Shown piece by piece: positions 1-6,281 of a stretch of DNA of 14,736 nt. The notes below the pieces were generated by a model. The model was not told the DNA's origin and searched no databases. It saw only the letters and a program-made list of their open reading frames with translations. This DNA is from Burkholderiales bacterium RIFCSPHIGHO2_12_FULL_61_11 (GTDB lineage Bacteria > Pseudomonadota > Gammaproteobacteria > Burkholderiales > Burkholderiaceae_C). The position numbers were made by a program, and so were the translations under genes. Every line of letters starts with the position of its first letter. Within the stretch, counting starts at the first letter, position 1. The stretch lies in contig MERZ01000331.1 in assembly GCA_001770785.1 (NCBI GenBank), positions 1 through 14,736 of the forward strand, read 5' to 3'.

Positions 1-233
1 CCGTAACGCGTGACGACCAGGCCTTGCAGCGAAGCGTCAGCGGGCCACAAGGCCTCCACCGCCTGCGCCATCGAGCCGCCTGCCTTGCCCGCGCCCAGAA
101 CGAGGGTTCGCCCACGGGGGGGCTTGGGCAGATACGCGGCGATGTTGTGCAGCGGCAAGGCGCGCTGGACAGCAGCCTGGTAAAGATATTCGAGGAAGGG
201 GCGAGGATGGGTGGCAGGGTTGGGTGCAGTCAT
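1..233 (-). CDS. ttuD: Glycerate 2-kinase / hydroxypyruvate reductase, N-terminal part (cut by window edge)
   Basis: Only the first 77 codons are present; the gene continues past base 1. The visible protein begins MTAPNPATHP and contains GRTLVLGAGKAGGSMAQAVE at residues 41-60, then GLVVTRY at 71-77. This is the glycine-rich N-terminal segment typical of the MOFRL/GCK family of type-2 glycerate kinases, called TtuD (hydroxypyruvate reductase) in tartrate-utilising bacteria. The family phosphorylates D-glycerate to 2-phosphoglycerate in the cytoplasm; some members were first described as hydroxypyruvate reductases. The start is supported by a GGAG (bases 240-243 on the complement) six bases before the ATG. 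It lies 90 bases downstream of the solute-binding protein gene on the same strand and is probably the third gene of the ttuC operon. That fits a role in finishing tartrate breakdown, since TtuC can release D-glycerate. The catalytic C-terminal part cannot be checked here. Confidence 0.8.
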   Translation of the reverse strand, partial: MTAPNPATHPRPFLEYLYQAAVQRALPLHNIAAYLPKPPRGRTLVLGAGKAGGSMAQAVEALWPADASLQGLVVTRY

Positions 234-280
234 TTGTGTCTCCGGCCCCGTATTGTGGCCGTACCCCGCTTGTAAACCCC

Positions 281-309
281 GGCCGATGCCTCCGTGCACG
301 CATCGGGCC
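281..309 (-). promoter_or_regulatory. Intercistronic stem-loop between the solute-binding protein gene and ttuD
   Basis: CCGATGC (283-289) and GCATCGG (300-306) are perfect inverted copies around a 10-base loop. GG at 281-282 can pair with CC at 308-309 across one bulged G, giving about nine pairs. The structure begins about 15 bases after the stop codon of the upstream gene and ends well before the ttuD ribosome-binding site. No T-run follows it on the minus strand, so a full terminator is unlikely. It could stabilise the binding-protein mRNA or partly attenuate read-through, as in other operons where the periplasmic protein is made in excess. That role is inference. Confidence 0.45.
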
Positions 310-323
310 ACTGCCGCCCCGGC

Positions 324-1271
324 TTATTTCTTGCCCAGCCCCAGGCGTTGCGCGCCCTCGGTGTAGAGCTTCGTCTTTTCCTTCATAAACGCGTCCATCT
401 GATCCACGCCCACGTTGACCAGCTCGAAACCGCTCTTGGCAGCCAGTTCTTTCATCTCCGGGTCGTTATTGAGCGCGGCCCACAGGTCCGACAGTCGCTT
501 GCGGACCTCGGGTGGCGTGGACTTGGGCACACCGATGCCGCGATAGGCACCGTCTACCCAGTCCACACCCAGTTCCTTGAAGGTGGGCACATCGGGCATC
601 AGCGGATGGCGCTTTTCCATGGCCACGGCCAGCGGCCGGATGCGGCTCTTGTTGTTGATGGCAAAGGCGGTATAGGTCATGGCGCCGTCCACCTGCGCGC
701 CCATGACGGAGCTGGCCATATCGCCCGTGCCCTTGAACGGCACATAGATGGTCTTGACGCCGAAGGCCGCGTTCATGCGCTCGTGCGCCGCATGGTTGGC
801 CGAGTTCTGGCCGGAGCCGCCCAGGCTGAGCTTGCCGGGCGAGGCCTTGGCCGCCTTGATGAAATCGGCAAAGGTCTTGATCGGGCTCTGCTCAGGCACC
901 ACGAGAATGTCCGGCGTGTAGTGAAACCAGAACACCGGCGTGATGTCCTGGGTCTTGTACTGCACCTGGCCTTCGAGCGGCTGAAACACGATGTGCGGCA
1001 GGTTCACGCCAACCACGTTGAGGCCATCGCCCGGCAGCTGGTTCATCTGGCCCCACATCAGCCCGCCGCCCGCACCGGCCTTGTACTGGATAATGGTTTC
1101 GATCGCGGGACATCTCTTCTTGAGCACGACCTGCTGGTGGCGTGCCGACAGATCGGACTCACCCCCTGGCGGGAAGGCCTGCCAGTACAGCAGGTTCTTG
1201 TCGGGGCAGGTTTGGGCCAGCGCCATGGGCGCGAGCAGGACGAGGCTCAGGGCAGCAAGCAGCTTCTTCAT
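324..1271 (-). CDS. Tripartite tricarboxylate transporter substrate-binding protein (Bug/TctC family), likely for tartrate
   Basis: The 315-residue protein matches the usual Bug/TctC length of about 320. It starts with a signal peptide (MKKLLAALSLVLLAPMALA, probable cut before Gln20). Family motifs are the loop AFPPGGESDLSAR at 32-44, YVPFKGTGDM at 176-185, RPLAVAMEKRHPLMPDVPTF at 212-231, and GIGVPKSTPPEVRKRL near 245-260. Cys22 and Cys53 may form a disulfide in the periplasm. Bug proteins bind carboxylates and present them to a TctA/TctB membrane pair; no such pair is in the window, so its partner must be elsewhere. The start at 1271 is chosen over an upstream in-frame ATG at 1370 because it has AAGGAG at the right distance and directly precedes the signal peptide, and because the longer form would run back into ttuC. 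Its position between ttuC and ttuD suggests tartrate as ligand, which is inferred from context. Confidence 0.9.
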   Translation of the reverse strand: MKKLLAALSLVLLAPMALAQTCPDKNLLYWQAFPPGGESDLSARHQQVVLKKRCPAIETIIQYKAGAGGGLMWGQMNQLPGDGLNVVGVNLPHIVFQPLEGQVQYKTQDITPVFWFHYTPDILVVPEQSPIKTFADFIKAAKASPGKLSLGGSGQNSANHAAHERMNAAFGVKTIYVPFKGTGDMASSVMGAQVDGAMTYTAFAINNKSRIRPLAVAMEKRHPLMPDVPTFKELGVDWVDGAYRGIGVPKSTPPEVRKRLSDLWAALNNDPEMKELAAKSGFELVNVGVDQMDAFMKEKTKLYTEGAQRLGLGKK

Positions 1272-1321
1272 GGTTTTGTCTCCTTCGTGTATTGCGGTCA
1301 AGAATTCTTCAGCGCAGCGCC

Positions 1322-2416
1322 TCAGGCGGCGCGGCGCACGGTCTCCTGGGTGCCGGAAATGCGCTCGCACACCGCCTGCGTCACCTGTGCCGTGGTCGCG
1401 CTGCCGCCCAGGTCGCCGGTATGCAGCGACGGGTCAGCGGTGATCTGCTCGATGACCTGCATCAGGCGCTGTGACGCAGCGTTTTCACCGAGGTGCTCGA
1501 GCATCATCACGCAGGACCAGAAGGTGCCGACCGGATTGGCCAGGTCCTTACCCATGATGTCAAAGGCCGAGCCGTGGATCGGCTCGAACATCGAGGGATA
1601 ACGGCGCTCGGGGTCGATGTTGGCGGTGGGGGCGATGCCCAGGCTGCCAGCCAGTGCCGCCGCCAGATCGCTCAACACGTCGGCGTGCAGATTGGTCGCC
1701 ACGACGGTGTCCAGCGACGCCGGACGGTTCACCATGCGGGCGGTGCAGGCGTCGACCAGTTCCTTGTCCCATGTCACGTCCGGGAATTCCTTGCTGATCT
1801 GCAAGGCGATCTCGTCCCACATCACCATGGCATGGCGCTGCGCATTCGATTTGGTCACCACGGTCAGCAGCTTGCGCGGGCGCGACTGGGCCAGCCTGAA
1901 GGCGAAACGCATGATCCGCTCGACCCCGGCGCGCGTCAGGATCGACAGGTCGGTGGCCACCTCGATCGGCTGCCCCTGGTGGACGCGGCCACCCACACCC
2001 GAATACTCACCTTCGGAGTTTTCGCGCACGATCACCCAGTTCAGGTCCTCCGGCTTGCAGCGCTTGAGCGGCGCGTCGATGCCAGGCAGGATGCGGGTGG
2101 GACGCACATTGGCATACTGATCAAAGCCCTGGCAGATCTTCAGGCGCAGGCCCCACAGGGTGATGTGGTCGGGAATGTGCGGGTCGCCGGCCGAGCCGAA
2201 CAAAATCGCATCCTTGTCGCGCAGGTCGTCAAGGCCCTTCTCCGGCATCATCACGCCGTGCTTGCGGTAGTAGTCACCGCCCCAGTCGAACGAGGTGAAT
2301 TTAAACTCGAAGCTGTTTTGCGTGGCCGCCAGTGCTTCGAGCACCTGTTGGCCGGCCGGCACCACTTCCTTGCCAATGCCGTCACCCGGAATGCAGGCAA
2401 TTTTGTAAGTCTTCAT
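1322..2416 (-). CDS. ttuC: Tartrate dehydrogenase/decarboxylase (isocitrate/isopropylmalate dehydrogenase family)
   Basis: The 364-residue protein opens with KIACIPGDGIGKEV, the start typical of the NAD-dependent beta-decarboxylating dehydrogenases. It keeps the family catalytic set: Tyr138 in ENSEGEYSGVG, Lys189 in TKSNA, and metal ligands Asp222, Asp246 and Asp250 with the expected spacing. The region FEPIHGSAFDIMGKDLANPVG at 277-297 forms part of the NAD-binding site. Overall resemblance is to TtuC/YeaU-type enzymes, which oxidise L-tartrate, decarboxylate meso-tartrate to D-glycerate, and convert D-malate to pyruvate in the cytoplasm using NAD and a divalent metal. A GTG lies one codon upstream (2417-2419), but the ATG at 2416 is better spaced from AAGGAA. 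It is first in the leftward operon, 50 bases ahead of the binding-protein gene and opposite the LysR gene. D-malate or isopropylmalate dehydrogenase activity cannot be excluded from sequence, but the neighbours point to tartrate. Confidence 0.92.
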   Translation of the reverse strand: MKTYKIACIPGDGIGKEVVPAGQQVLEALAATQNSFEFKFTSFDWGGDYYRKHGVMMPEKGLDDLRDKDAILFGSAGDPHIPDHITLWGLRLKICQGFDQYANVRPTRILPGIDAPLKRCKPEDLNWVIVRENSEGEYSGVGGRVHQGQPIEVATDLSILTRAGVERIMRFAFRLAQSRPRKLLTVVTKSNAQRHAMVMWDEIALQISKEFPDVTWDKELVDACTARMVNRPASLDTVVATNLHADVLSDLAAALAGSLGIAPTANIDPERRYPSMFEPIHGSAFDIMGKDLANPVGTFWSCVMMLEHLGENAASQRLMQVIEQITADPSLHTGDLGGSATTAQVTQAVCERISGTQETVRRAA

Positions 2417-2438
2417 CACGTTTCCTTGAACCAGTTGC

Positions 2439-2457
2439 GATAGATCTGAACTCTATC
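2439..2457. promoter_or_regulatory. Candidate LysR-type operator (GATAGA-N7-TCTATC) in the divergent promoter region
   Basis: GATAGA at 2439-2444 and TCTATC at 2452-2457 are perfect inverted copies separated by seven bases. The dyad lies in the 99-base gap between divergently transcribed ttuC and the LysR gene, 23 bases from the ttuC start and 59 from the regulator start. LysR proteins commonly bind interrupted dyads in such gaps. The centre does not give the textbook T-N11-A pattern (it gives T-N13-A and A-N11-T), so assignment to this regulator is inference. I could not identify convincing -35/-10 hexamers in either direction. Confidence 0.5.
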
Positions 2458-2515
2458 AATTGCCAGATTCAACAGAACTGTCTAAAGTTAAGCTATTGTT
2501 TACTTTGAGTTACTA

Positions 2516-3451
2516 ATGCCAGTTCTTATTTCCGCACCCTCCGAGATGGCTTTCTTCAGTCTGCTGACCCGGTGCGGCAGCTTCTCGGCTACAGCACGCG
2601 AACTGGATGTGACCACGCCGGCCATCAGCAAGCGCCTGGCGCACATGGAAGCGCGGCTGGGCGTGCAGTTGCTGAACCGGACCACGCGCCGGATCAGTCT
2701 CACGCCGGAAGGCGATATCTACCTGACCCATGCCCGGCGCATCCTGGCCGATATTGACGACATGGAGCAACTGGTCTCCAGCGCCGTGGCAGCGCCCAAG
2801 GGGCTGCTGCGCGTCAACGCCACGCTGGGCTTTGGCCGCAGCCATATCGCCCCGCTGATTTCGGGCTTTGTAAAGCTCCACCCGGAGGTGCAGGTCCAGC
2901 TCCAGCTCACGGTCAATCCGCCGCCAATCAGCGAAGACTCGTTCGATGTGTGCGTGCGCTTCGGCGAGCCGCCCGATGCGCGCGTGATCGCCCGCAAGCT
3001 GGCGCCGAACCGGCGCCTGCTCTGCGCCGCGCCGGCCTACCTGGCCAAACAGGGGACGCCCAAAGTGCCGCACGACCTGACGCAGCACAACTGCATCGGC
3101 ATCCGGCAAGGCGATGAGGCCTACGGCATCTGGCGCCTGAGTTCGGGCAAACGGTTTGAGTCCGTGAAGGTGCGCGGCAACCTGAGCACCAGCGACGGTG
3201 AAATCGCTGTCAGCTGGGCGCTGGCGGGGCACGGCATCGTGATGCGCGCCGAGTGGGATATCGCGCGTTACCTGCGCAGCGGCCGGCTGCGCCAGGTGCT
3301 GGAAAACTACCAGACCCCACCGGCCGACATCCATGCGGTCTACCCGCAGCGGCATCAGGTGTCCGCCCGGGTCAGGGCCTTTGTGGACTTCTTGGCCGCC
3401 CACTTCGAAAAATCCTCGACACGTTCCGTCGGCCTGGTGAGCAACTGGTAA
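2516..3451 (+). CDS. LysR-family transcriptional regulator, probably of tartrate genes
   Basis: The 311-residue protein has the standard LysR layout. A winged helix-turn-helix occupies about residues 10-68, including GSFSATARELDVTTPAISKR and the wing NRTTRRISLTPEG. A periplasmic-binding-like effector domain runs from about 90 to 300, with the usual family segment VCVRFGEPPD and the later AGHGIVM. It lies divergent from ttuC and upstream of tarD on the same strand, the normal place for a regulator of neighbouring catabolic genes. A LysR regulator (TtuA) is known from tartrate clusters of Agrobacterium, so a tartrate-responsive activator is a reasonable guess. The ribosome-binding site before 2516 is weak. 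The next ATG at 2546 would remove the first helix of the DNA-binding domain, so the earlier start is kept. The last residues (after about 298) are not conserved-looking. Confidence 0.9.
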   Translation: MPVLISAPSEMAFFSLLTRCGSFSATARELDVTTPAISKRLAHMEARLGVQLLNRTTRRISLTPEGDIYLTHARRILADIDDMEQLVSSAVAAPKGLLRVNATLGFGRSHIAPLISGFVKLHPEVQVQLQLTVNPPPISEDSFDVCVRFGEPPDARVIARKLAPNRRLLCAAPAYLAKQGTPKVPHDLTQHNCIGIRQGDEAYGIWRLSSGKRFESVKVRGNLSTSDGEIAVSWALAGHGIVMRAEWDIARYLRSGRLRQVLENYQTPPADIHAVYPQRHQVSARVRAFVDFLAAHFEKSSTRSVGLVSNW

Positions 3452-3565
3452 ATCGGCGCAGCACCGGATCCATGCTGCTAATATGCCTCGTCATTTCCTC
3501 CAGCCCCTTGCCTGATGGCGGGGGCGGTTCCCTGCAATCCTTACTCAACGAGAGCCTTGCACCTC

Positions 3566-4735
3566 ATGTCAATCCGCATCATCGATGTTCGTGAAGTCAC
3601 CAAGCCCATCGCTTCGCCGATACGCAACGCTTATATCGACTTCTCCAAAATGACCACCAGCCTGGTGGCAGTCGTGACCGATGCCTTTCGCGATGGCCGC
3701 CGCGTCGTGGGTTATGGTTTCAACTCGAACGGGCGCTACGGCCAGGGCGGCCTGATTCGGGAGCGTTTTGCACCACGCCTGCTGGAGGCCAGGCCCGACA
3801 CCCTGCTTGATGATGCAGGGACCAACCTCGACCCGGATCGCGTGTGGGCGGCCATGATGAGCAATGAAAAGCCCGGCGGCCATGGTGAGCGCTCGGTGGC
3901 CGTGGGAACGCTGGACATGGCGGTCTGGGATGCAGTGGCGAAGATTGCCGGCAAACCGCTGTTCCGCCTGCTGGCCGAGCGGCACGGCCTGGTGGCCGAT
4001 CCCAAGGTCTTTGTGTATGCCGCGGGCGGCTACTACTACCCCGGCAAGGACCTGGCCGCCTTGCGCGCCGAAATGCGCAGCTACCTGGACCGGGGTTACA
4101 CCGTGGTGAAGATGAAAATCGGTGGTGCCTCGCTCGATGAAGACCGGCGCCGCATTGAAGCGGTGCTGGACGAGATTGGCGGCCAGGGCCGGCTCGCGGT
4201 GGACGCCAACGGACGCTTTGACCTAGAAACCGCGATTGCCTACGCCAAGATGCTGCGCGATTACCCCTTGTTCTGGTACGAGGAGGCGGGCGATCCGCTG
4301 GACTACCAGCTCCAGGCCGCGCTGGCTGATTTTTACCCGGGGCCGATGGCCACCGGCGAGAACCTGTTCAGCCATCAGGACGCCCGCAACCTGATCCGTC
4401 ATGGCGGCATGCGCCCGGATCGCGACTGGCTGCAGTTCGACTGCGCGCTGTCTTACGGCCTGTGTGAATACCAGCGCACGCTGGAGGTGCTCAAGACCCA
4501 CGGCTGGTCACCGCGCCGCTGCATTCCGCATGGCGGGCACCAGATGTCGCTCAACATTGCGGCCGGCCTGGGCCTGGGCGGCAATGAAAGCTACCCCGAC
4601 CTGTTCCAGCCCTACGGCGGCTTCCCCGACGGCGTGCGGGTGCAGGACAGCCATATCACCATGCCCGATCTGTCGGGCATCGGATTCGAAGGCAAGACCG
4701 ATCTGTACGCCGAGATGAAGGCGCTGGCCGCCTGA
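3566..4735 (+). CDS. tarD: D(-)-tartrate dehydratase (mandelate racemase/enolase superfamily)
   Basis: The 389-residue protein, from MSIRIIDVREVTKPI, agrees in length and in long stretches with the D-tartrate dehydratase TarD of Bradyrhizobium as I recall it. That enzyme removes water from D-tartrate to give oxaloacetate in the cytoplasm with Mg2+. The predicted catalytic set sits at matching numbers: Lys102 (EKPGGHGE), Lys182 and Lys184 in the KMK motif, metal ligands Asp213, Glu239 and Glu265, and His322 in IPHGGHQ. An upstream in-frame ATG at 3515 would add 17 residues with no family counterpart, so 3566 is preferred although its ribosome-binding site is weak. It lies 114 bases after the LysR gene and is probably under the same regulator. 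With TtuC on the other arm it would let the cell use more than one tartrate stereoisomer. No oddity was seen in the coding region. Confidence 0.94.
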   Translation: MSIRIIDVREVTKPIASPIRNAYIDFSKMTTSLVAVVTDAFRDGRRVVGYGFNSNGRYGQGGLIRERFAPRLLEARPDTLLDDAGTNLDPDRVWAAMMSNEKPGGHGERSVAVGTLDMAVWDAVAKIAGKPLFRLLAERHGLVADPKVFVYAAGGYYYPGKDLAALRAEMRSYLDRGYTVVKMKIGGASLDEDRRRIEAVLDEIGGQGRLAVDANGRFDLETAIAYAKMLRDYPLFWYEEAGDPLDYQLQAALADFYPGPMATGENLFSHQDARNLIRHGGMRPDRDWLQFDCALSYGLCEYQRTLEVLKTHGWSPRRCIPHGGHQMSLNIAAGLGLGGNESYPDLFQPYGGFPDGVRVQDSHITMPDLSGIGFEGKTDLYAEMKALAA

Positions 4736-4739
4736 GTCA

Positions 4740-4799
4740 GCAGGCGGTTCCGTGGCCTCGGAGGCTTGCGTGAGATAAGCCCTGCGATAAGCCGCCTGC
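4740..4799 (+). terminator. Possible weak terminator/stem-loop after tarD
   Basis: GCAGGCGG (4740-4747) and CCGCCTGC (4792-4799) are perfect inverted copies with 44 bases between them. A small inner hairpin GCCTC-G-GAGGC lies at 4756-4766. The structure starts five bases after the tarD stop codon. No T-run follows, so this is at best a Rho-assisted or processing element. The gap also holds two copies of GATAAGCC (4774-4781 and 4786-4793). Confidence 0.25.
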
Positions 4800-4914
4800 C
4801 AGCACTGACGGCTGCCGGCCAGCTGGATCAGGAAGCTTTCAGTGTGGCGGCTCGCTTGCTGGAAACCATTGATACCTGTTGGCAGAATAAAGTTACCGAA
4901 TAGTCTGCAAAATA

Positions 4915-4946
4915 GCCAAGGATCAGAATGCCGCCTTGGCGCCAAG
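4915..4946. promoter_or_regulatory. Cluster of three GCCAAG half-sites (candidate operator)
   Basis: GCCAAGG (4915-4921) and CCTTGGC (4934-4940) form a perfect 7-bp inverted repeat with a 12-base spacer. The second arm also begins a perfect 12-bp palindrome, CTTGGCGCCAAG (4935-4946). The block therefore contains GCCAAG, CTTGGC and GCCAAG in order. It ends 43 bases before the ATG of the lipoprotein gene. A protein-binding site is a reasonable guess, and an mRNA hairpin is the alternative. No regulator is identified. Confidence 0.35.
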
Positions 4947-4989
4947 AGCTTAAAAAGTGAGCACCAGCCACAACAACAAGAGACACATC

Positions 4990-5505
4990 ATGCCCGATAC
5001 CCCGCCCCGCCGCTTCTGGTTGCTGACACTGCTTGGCGCAGCCGCCGCTGCCGTGGTGAGCGCCTGCAAATCGTCTCCCGGCACCACCACCCCGGCCCAG
5101 CCACAGATACCTGAAACGCCAACAGTGACAGGGCCGATCCCGGCCAGGCGCGGCTCGGCCCGAAGCTCATCGGCCACGACACCCCGCGCCTACCGCCAGG
5201 ACGGAGCCACCCACCTCTACGGTCTCAATGCGGCGCGCATTTACAAAGGCAAAATGCCACCCTTGCTGTACGCCATTGGCGTGCTAAACGTGGAGATTGA
5301 CCGGGCCGGCCGCGTGACCCGTCTGGACTGGATGCGGGCACCGCGCCATGCGCCTGAAGTCATTGCGGAAATTGAGCGCATCGTTAAACAGGCTTCACCG
5401 TTTCCGGTCCCCACTCGGCTGGGCAAGGTGGTCTACACCGACACCTGGCTCTGGCACAAAAACGGCCAGTTTCAGCTCGATACACTGACCGAAGGCCAGA
5501 ACTGA
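4990..5505 (+). CDS. Small lipoprotein with TonB-C-like domain, function unknown
   Basis: The 171-residue protein starts with a positively charged stretch and a hydrophobic segment (residues 9-25), ending in VSAC. Cys26 is a plausible lipidation site. Arg7-Arg8 just before the hydrophobic core hint at Tat rather than Sec export, but the motif is incomplete. A Pro/Thr/Ser-rich linker runs from about 27 to 65. The C-terminal part contains GVLNVEIDRAGRVTRLDW followed by an amphipathic helix (VIAEIERIVKQASPFPVP), a pattern like the TonB C-terminal fold of periplasmic proteins. Such proteins are common in Burkholderiales, usually annotated as TonB-like or hypothetical. An in-frame GTG at 4957 exists, but the ATG at 4990 places the signal peptide properly. 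The ribosome-binding site is weak (AAGAGA). Role and partners are unknown; the gene stands alone between the tartrate and cyanophycin regions. Confidence 0.75.
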   Translation: MPDTPPRRFWLLTLLGAAAAAVVSACKSSPGTTTPAQPQIPETPTVTGPIPARRGSARSSSATTPRAYRQDGATHLYGLNAARIYKGKMPPLLYAIGVLNVEIDRAGRVTRLDWMRAPRHAPEVIAEIERIVKQASPFPVPTRLGKVVYTDTWLWHKNGQFQLDTLTEGQN

Positions 5506-5536
5506 ATCGGTAGAGTAAAGCGCCACACTTTTCATG

Positions 5537-5564
5537 GCGTACATGAGCCGGCGTACATGAGCCG
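5537..5564 (+). repeat. Perfect 14-bp tandem duplication
   Basis: GCGTACATGAGCCG occurs twice head to tail with no spacer (5537-5550 and 5551-5564). It lies in the convergent gap after the lipoprotein gene, directly before the apparent decarboxylase remnant. It resembles a slippage or joint scar. Confidence 0.8.
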
Positions 5565-5746
5565 ACGGAATCGACCACCCGCCACGGCATTTCAACCCTG
5601 CAACCCGCGAAGTGGCGCTGCAGCTGCTGGACGGGCTTTACGAACACTCGCCCTGGCTGGCTGAGAAGGCGCTGGATGCGCGACCTTTCCACTTGCGCCG
5701 GGCCACCCAGGTCATTGCGCGGACGCTCAAGGACCTGCTGGCCTAA
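5561..5746 (+). pseudogene. Probable N-terminal remnant of OHCU decarboxylase (uraD)
   Basis: The frame from 5561 to a TAA at 5744-5746 has no start codon and follows an in-frame stop at 5558. From about base 5588 it reads HFNPATREVALQLLDGLYEH and continues SPWLAEKALDARPF. The pattern (LLxGxYEHSPWxAExAxxxRPF) is the start of 2-oxo-4-hydroxy-4-carboxy-5-ureidoimidazoline decarboxylase, an enzyme of uric acid breakdown. After RPF the expected family sequence is absent in all three frames; instead the frame continues for about 18 unrelated residues to the stop. At roughly 45 recognisable residues against a family length near 165-170, this would be a decayed fragment. The 14-bp duplication sits at its left edge. 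Recognition is by eye and could be wrong. Confidence 0.4.
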
Positions 5747-5769
5747 TCGGGCGATTGCGCCTAAGGAAT

Positions 5770-6267
5770 CTAAAGAAAGCGCTCAAGCAGGCGGCGCGAA
5801 TTGCGGTCCAGTGCCGTCATGTCGTGAACGCTGTACTGCACGCCCTGGCTGCCCACGATCAGCAAGGCGTTGCGTCCGAGACGGCGTATATCTTCTTCGC
5901 CCTTGAGGACAAAAGACGTATCGCCCCGGTCGGTTTTCACGTTCCAGACGCTGGGTGTGGCAAAAGTCGAAACGCTTTTAAGCTGCTTGATCTCGGGCAC
6001 GAAGTCGCGCAGGGCCAACTCTTCCTGCAGCAGCGCGCGCAGCGCCGGCGGCAAGGCCTGCAACTGCTCTATCCACGCCACCTCGTGGCCTTCGGTGCTG
6101 ACCAGCGAAACGCCTTCATCTGGCGCCTCAACAGGAAAAGCCCGCACCGGCACCACGCCGACATGCTGCTCGCCGTCCACGCCGATATACAGCAGGCGGC
6201 CAGAGGCCTGGCGCTCCAGCTGAAAGGCCGGGGAAACCGGGGAAATCGGCGTTTCGGAATTCGTCAT
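5770..6267 (-). CDS. DUF1854 protein associated with cyanophycin metabolism
   Basis: The product from this start is 165 residues, soluble, with no signal peptide or membrane segment. It resembles the DUF1854 family found beside cyanophycin synthetase genes in Betaproteobacteria. Notable stretches are RLLYIGVDGEQHVGVVPVRAF, then HEVAWIEQLQALPPALRALL, then the C-terminal IRRLGRNALLIVGSQGVQY. The start at 6267 has GAGGAA at good distance. An alternative ATG at 6285 overlaps the ABC transporter stop as ATGA, has no visible ribosome-binding site and adds six residues. Either way the gene is tightly linked to the transporter and probably translationally coupled to it. Its biochemical role is not known to me; a partner or regulator of the ABC transporter is the natural inference from constant adjacency. 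Confidence 0.85.
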   Translation of the reverse strand: MTNSETPISPVSPAFQLERQASGRLLYIGVDGEQHVGVVPVRAFPVEAPDEGVSLVSTEGHEVAWIEQLQALPPALRALLQEELALRDFVPEIKQLKSVSTFATPSVWNVKTDRGDTSFVLKGEEDIRRLGRNALLIVGSQGVQYSVHDMTALDRNSRRLLERFL

Positions 6268-6281
6268 GCGCGTTTCCTCAC

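Noticed and set aside
294..1601. Long open frame on the plus strand opposite the Bug gene and the end of ttuC
   Set aside because: It is antisense to two well-recognised genes, has low-complexity His/Arg/Leu-rich composition and matches no family I know.
2513..3403. Antisense 296-codon frame over the LysR gene
   Set aside because: It mirrors a canonical LysR gene and has the His/Gln/Ala-rich make-up of an antisense translation.
5521..5539. CGCCA-N9-TGGCG hairpin after the lipoprotein gene as a terminator
   Set aside because: Only five base pairs, and no T-run follows on either strand.
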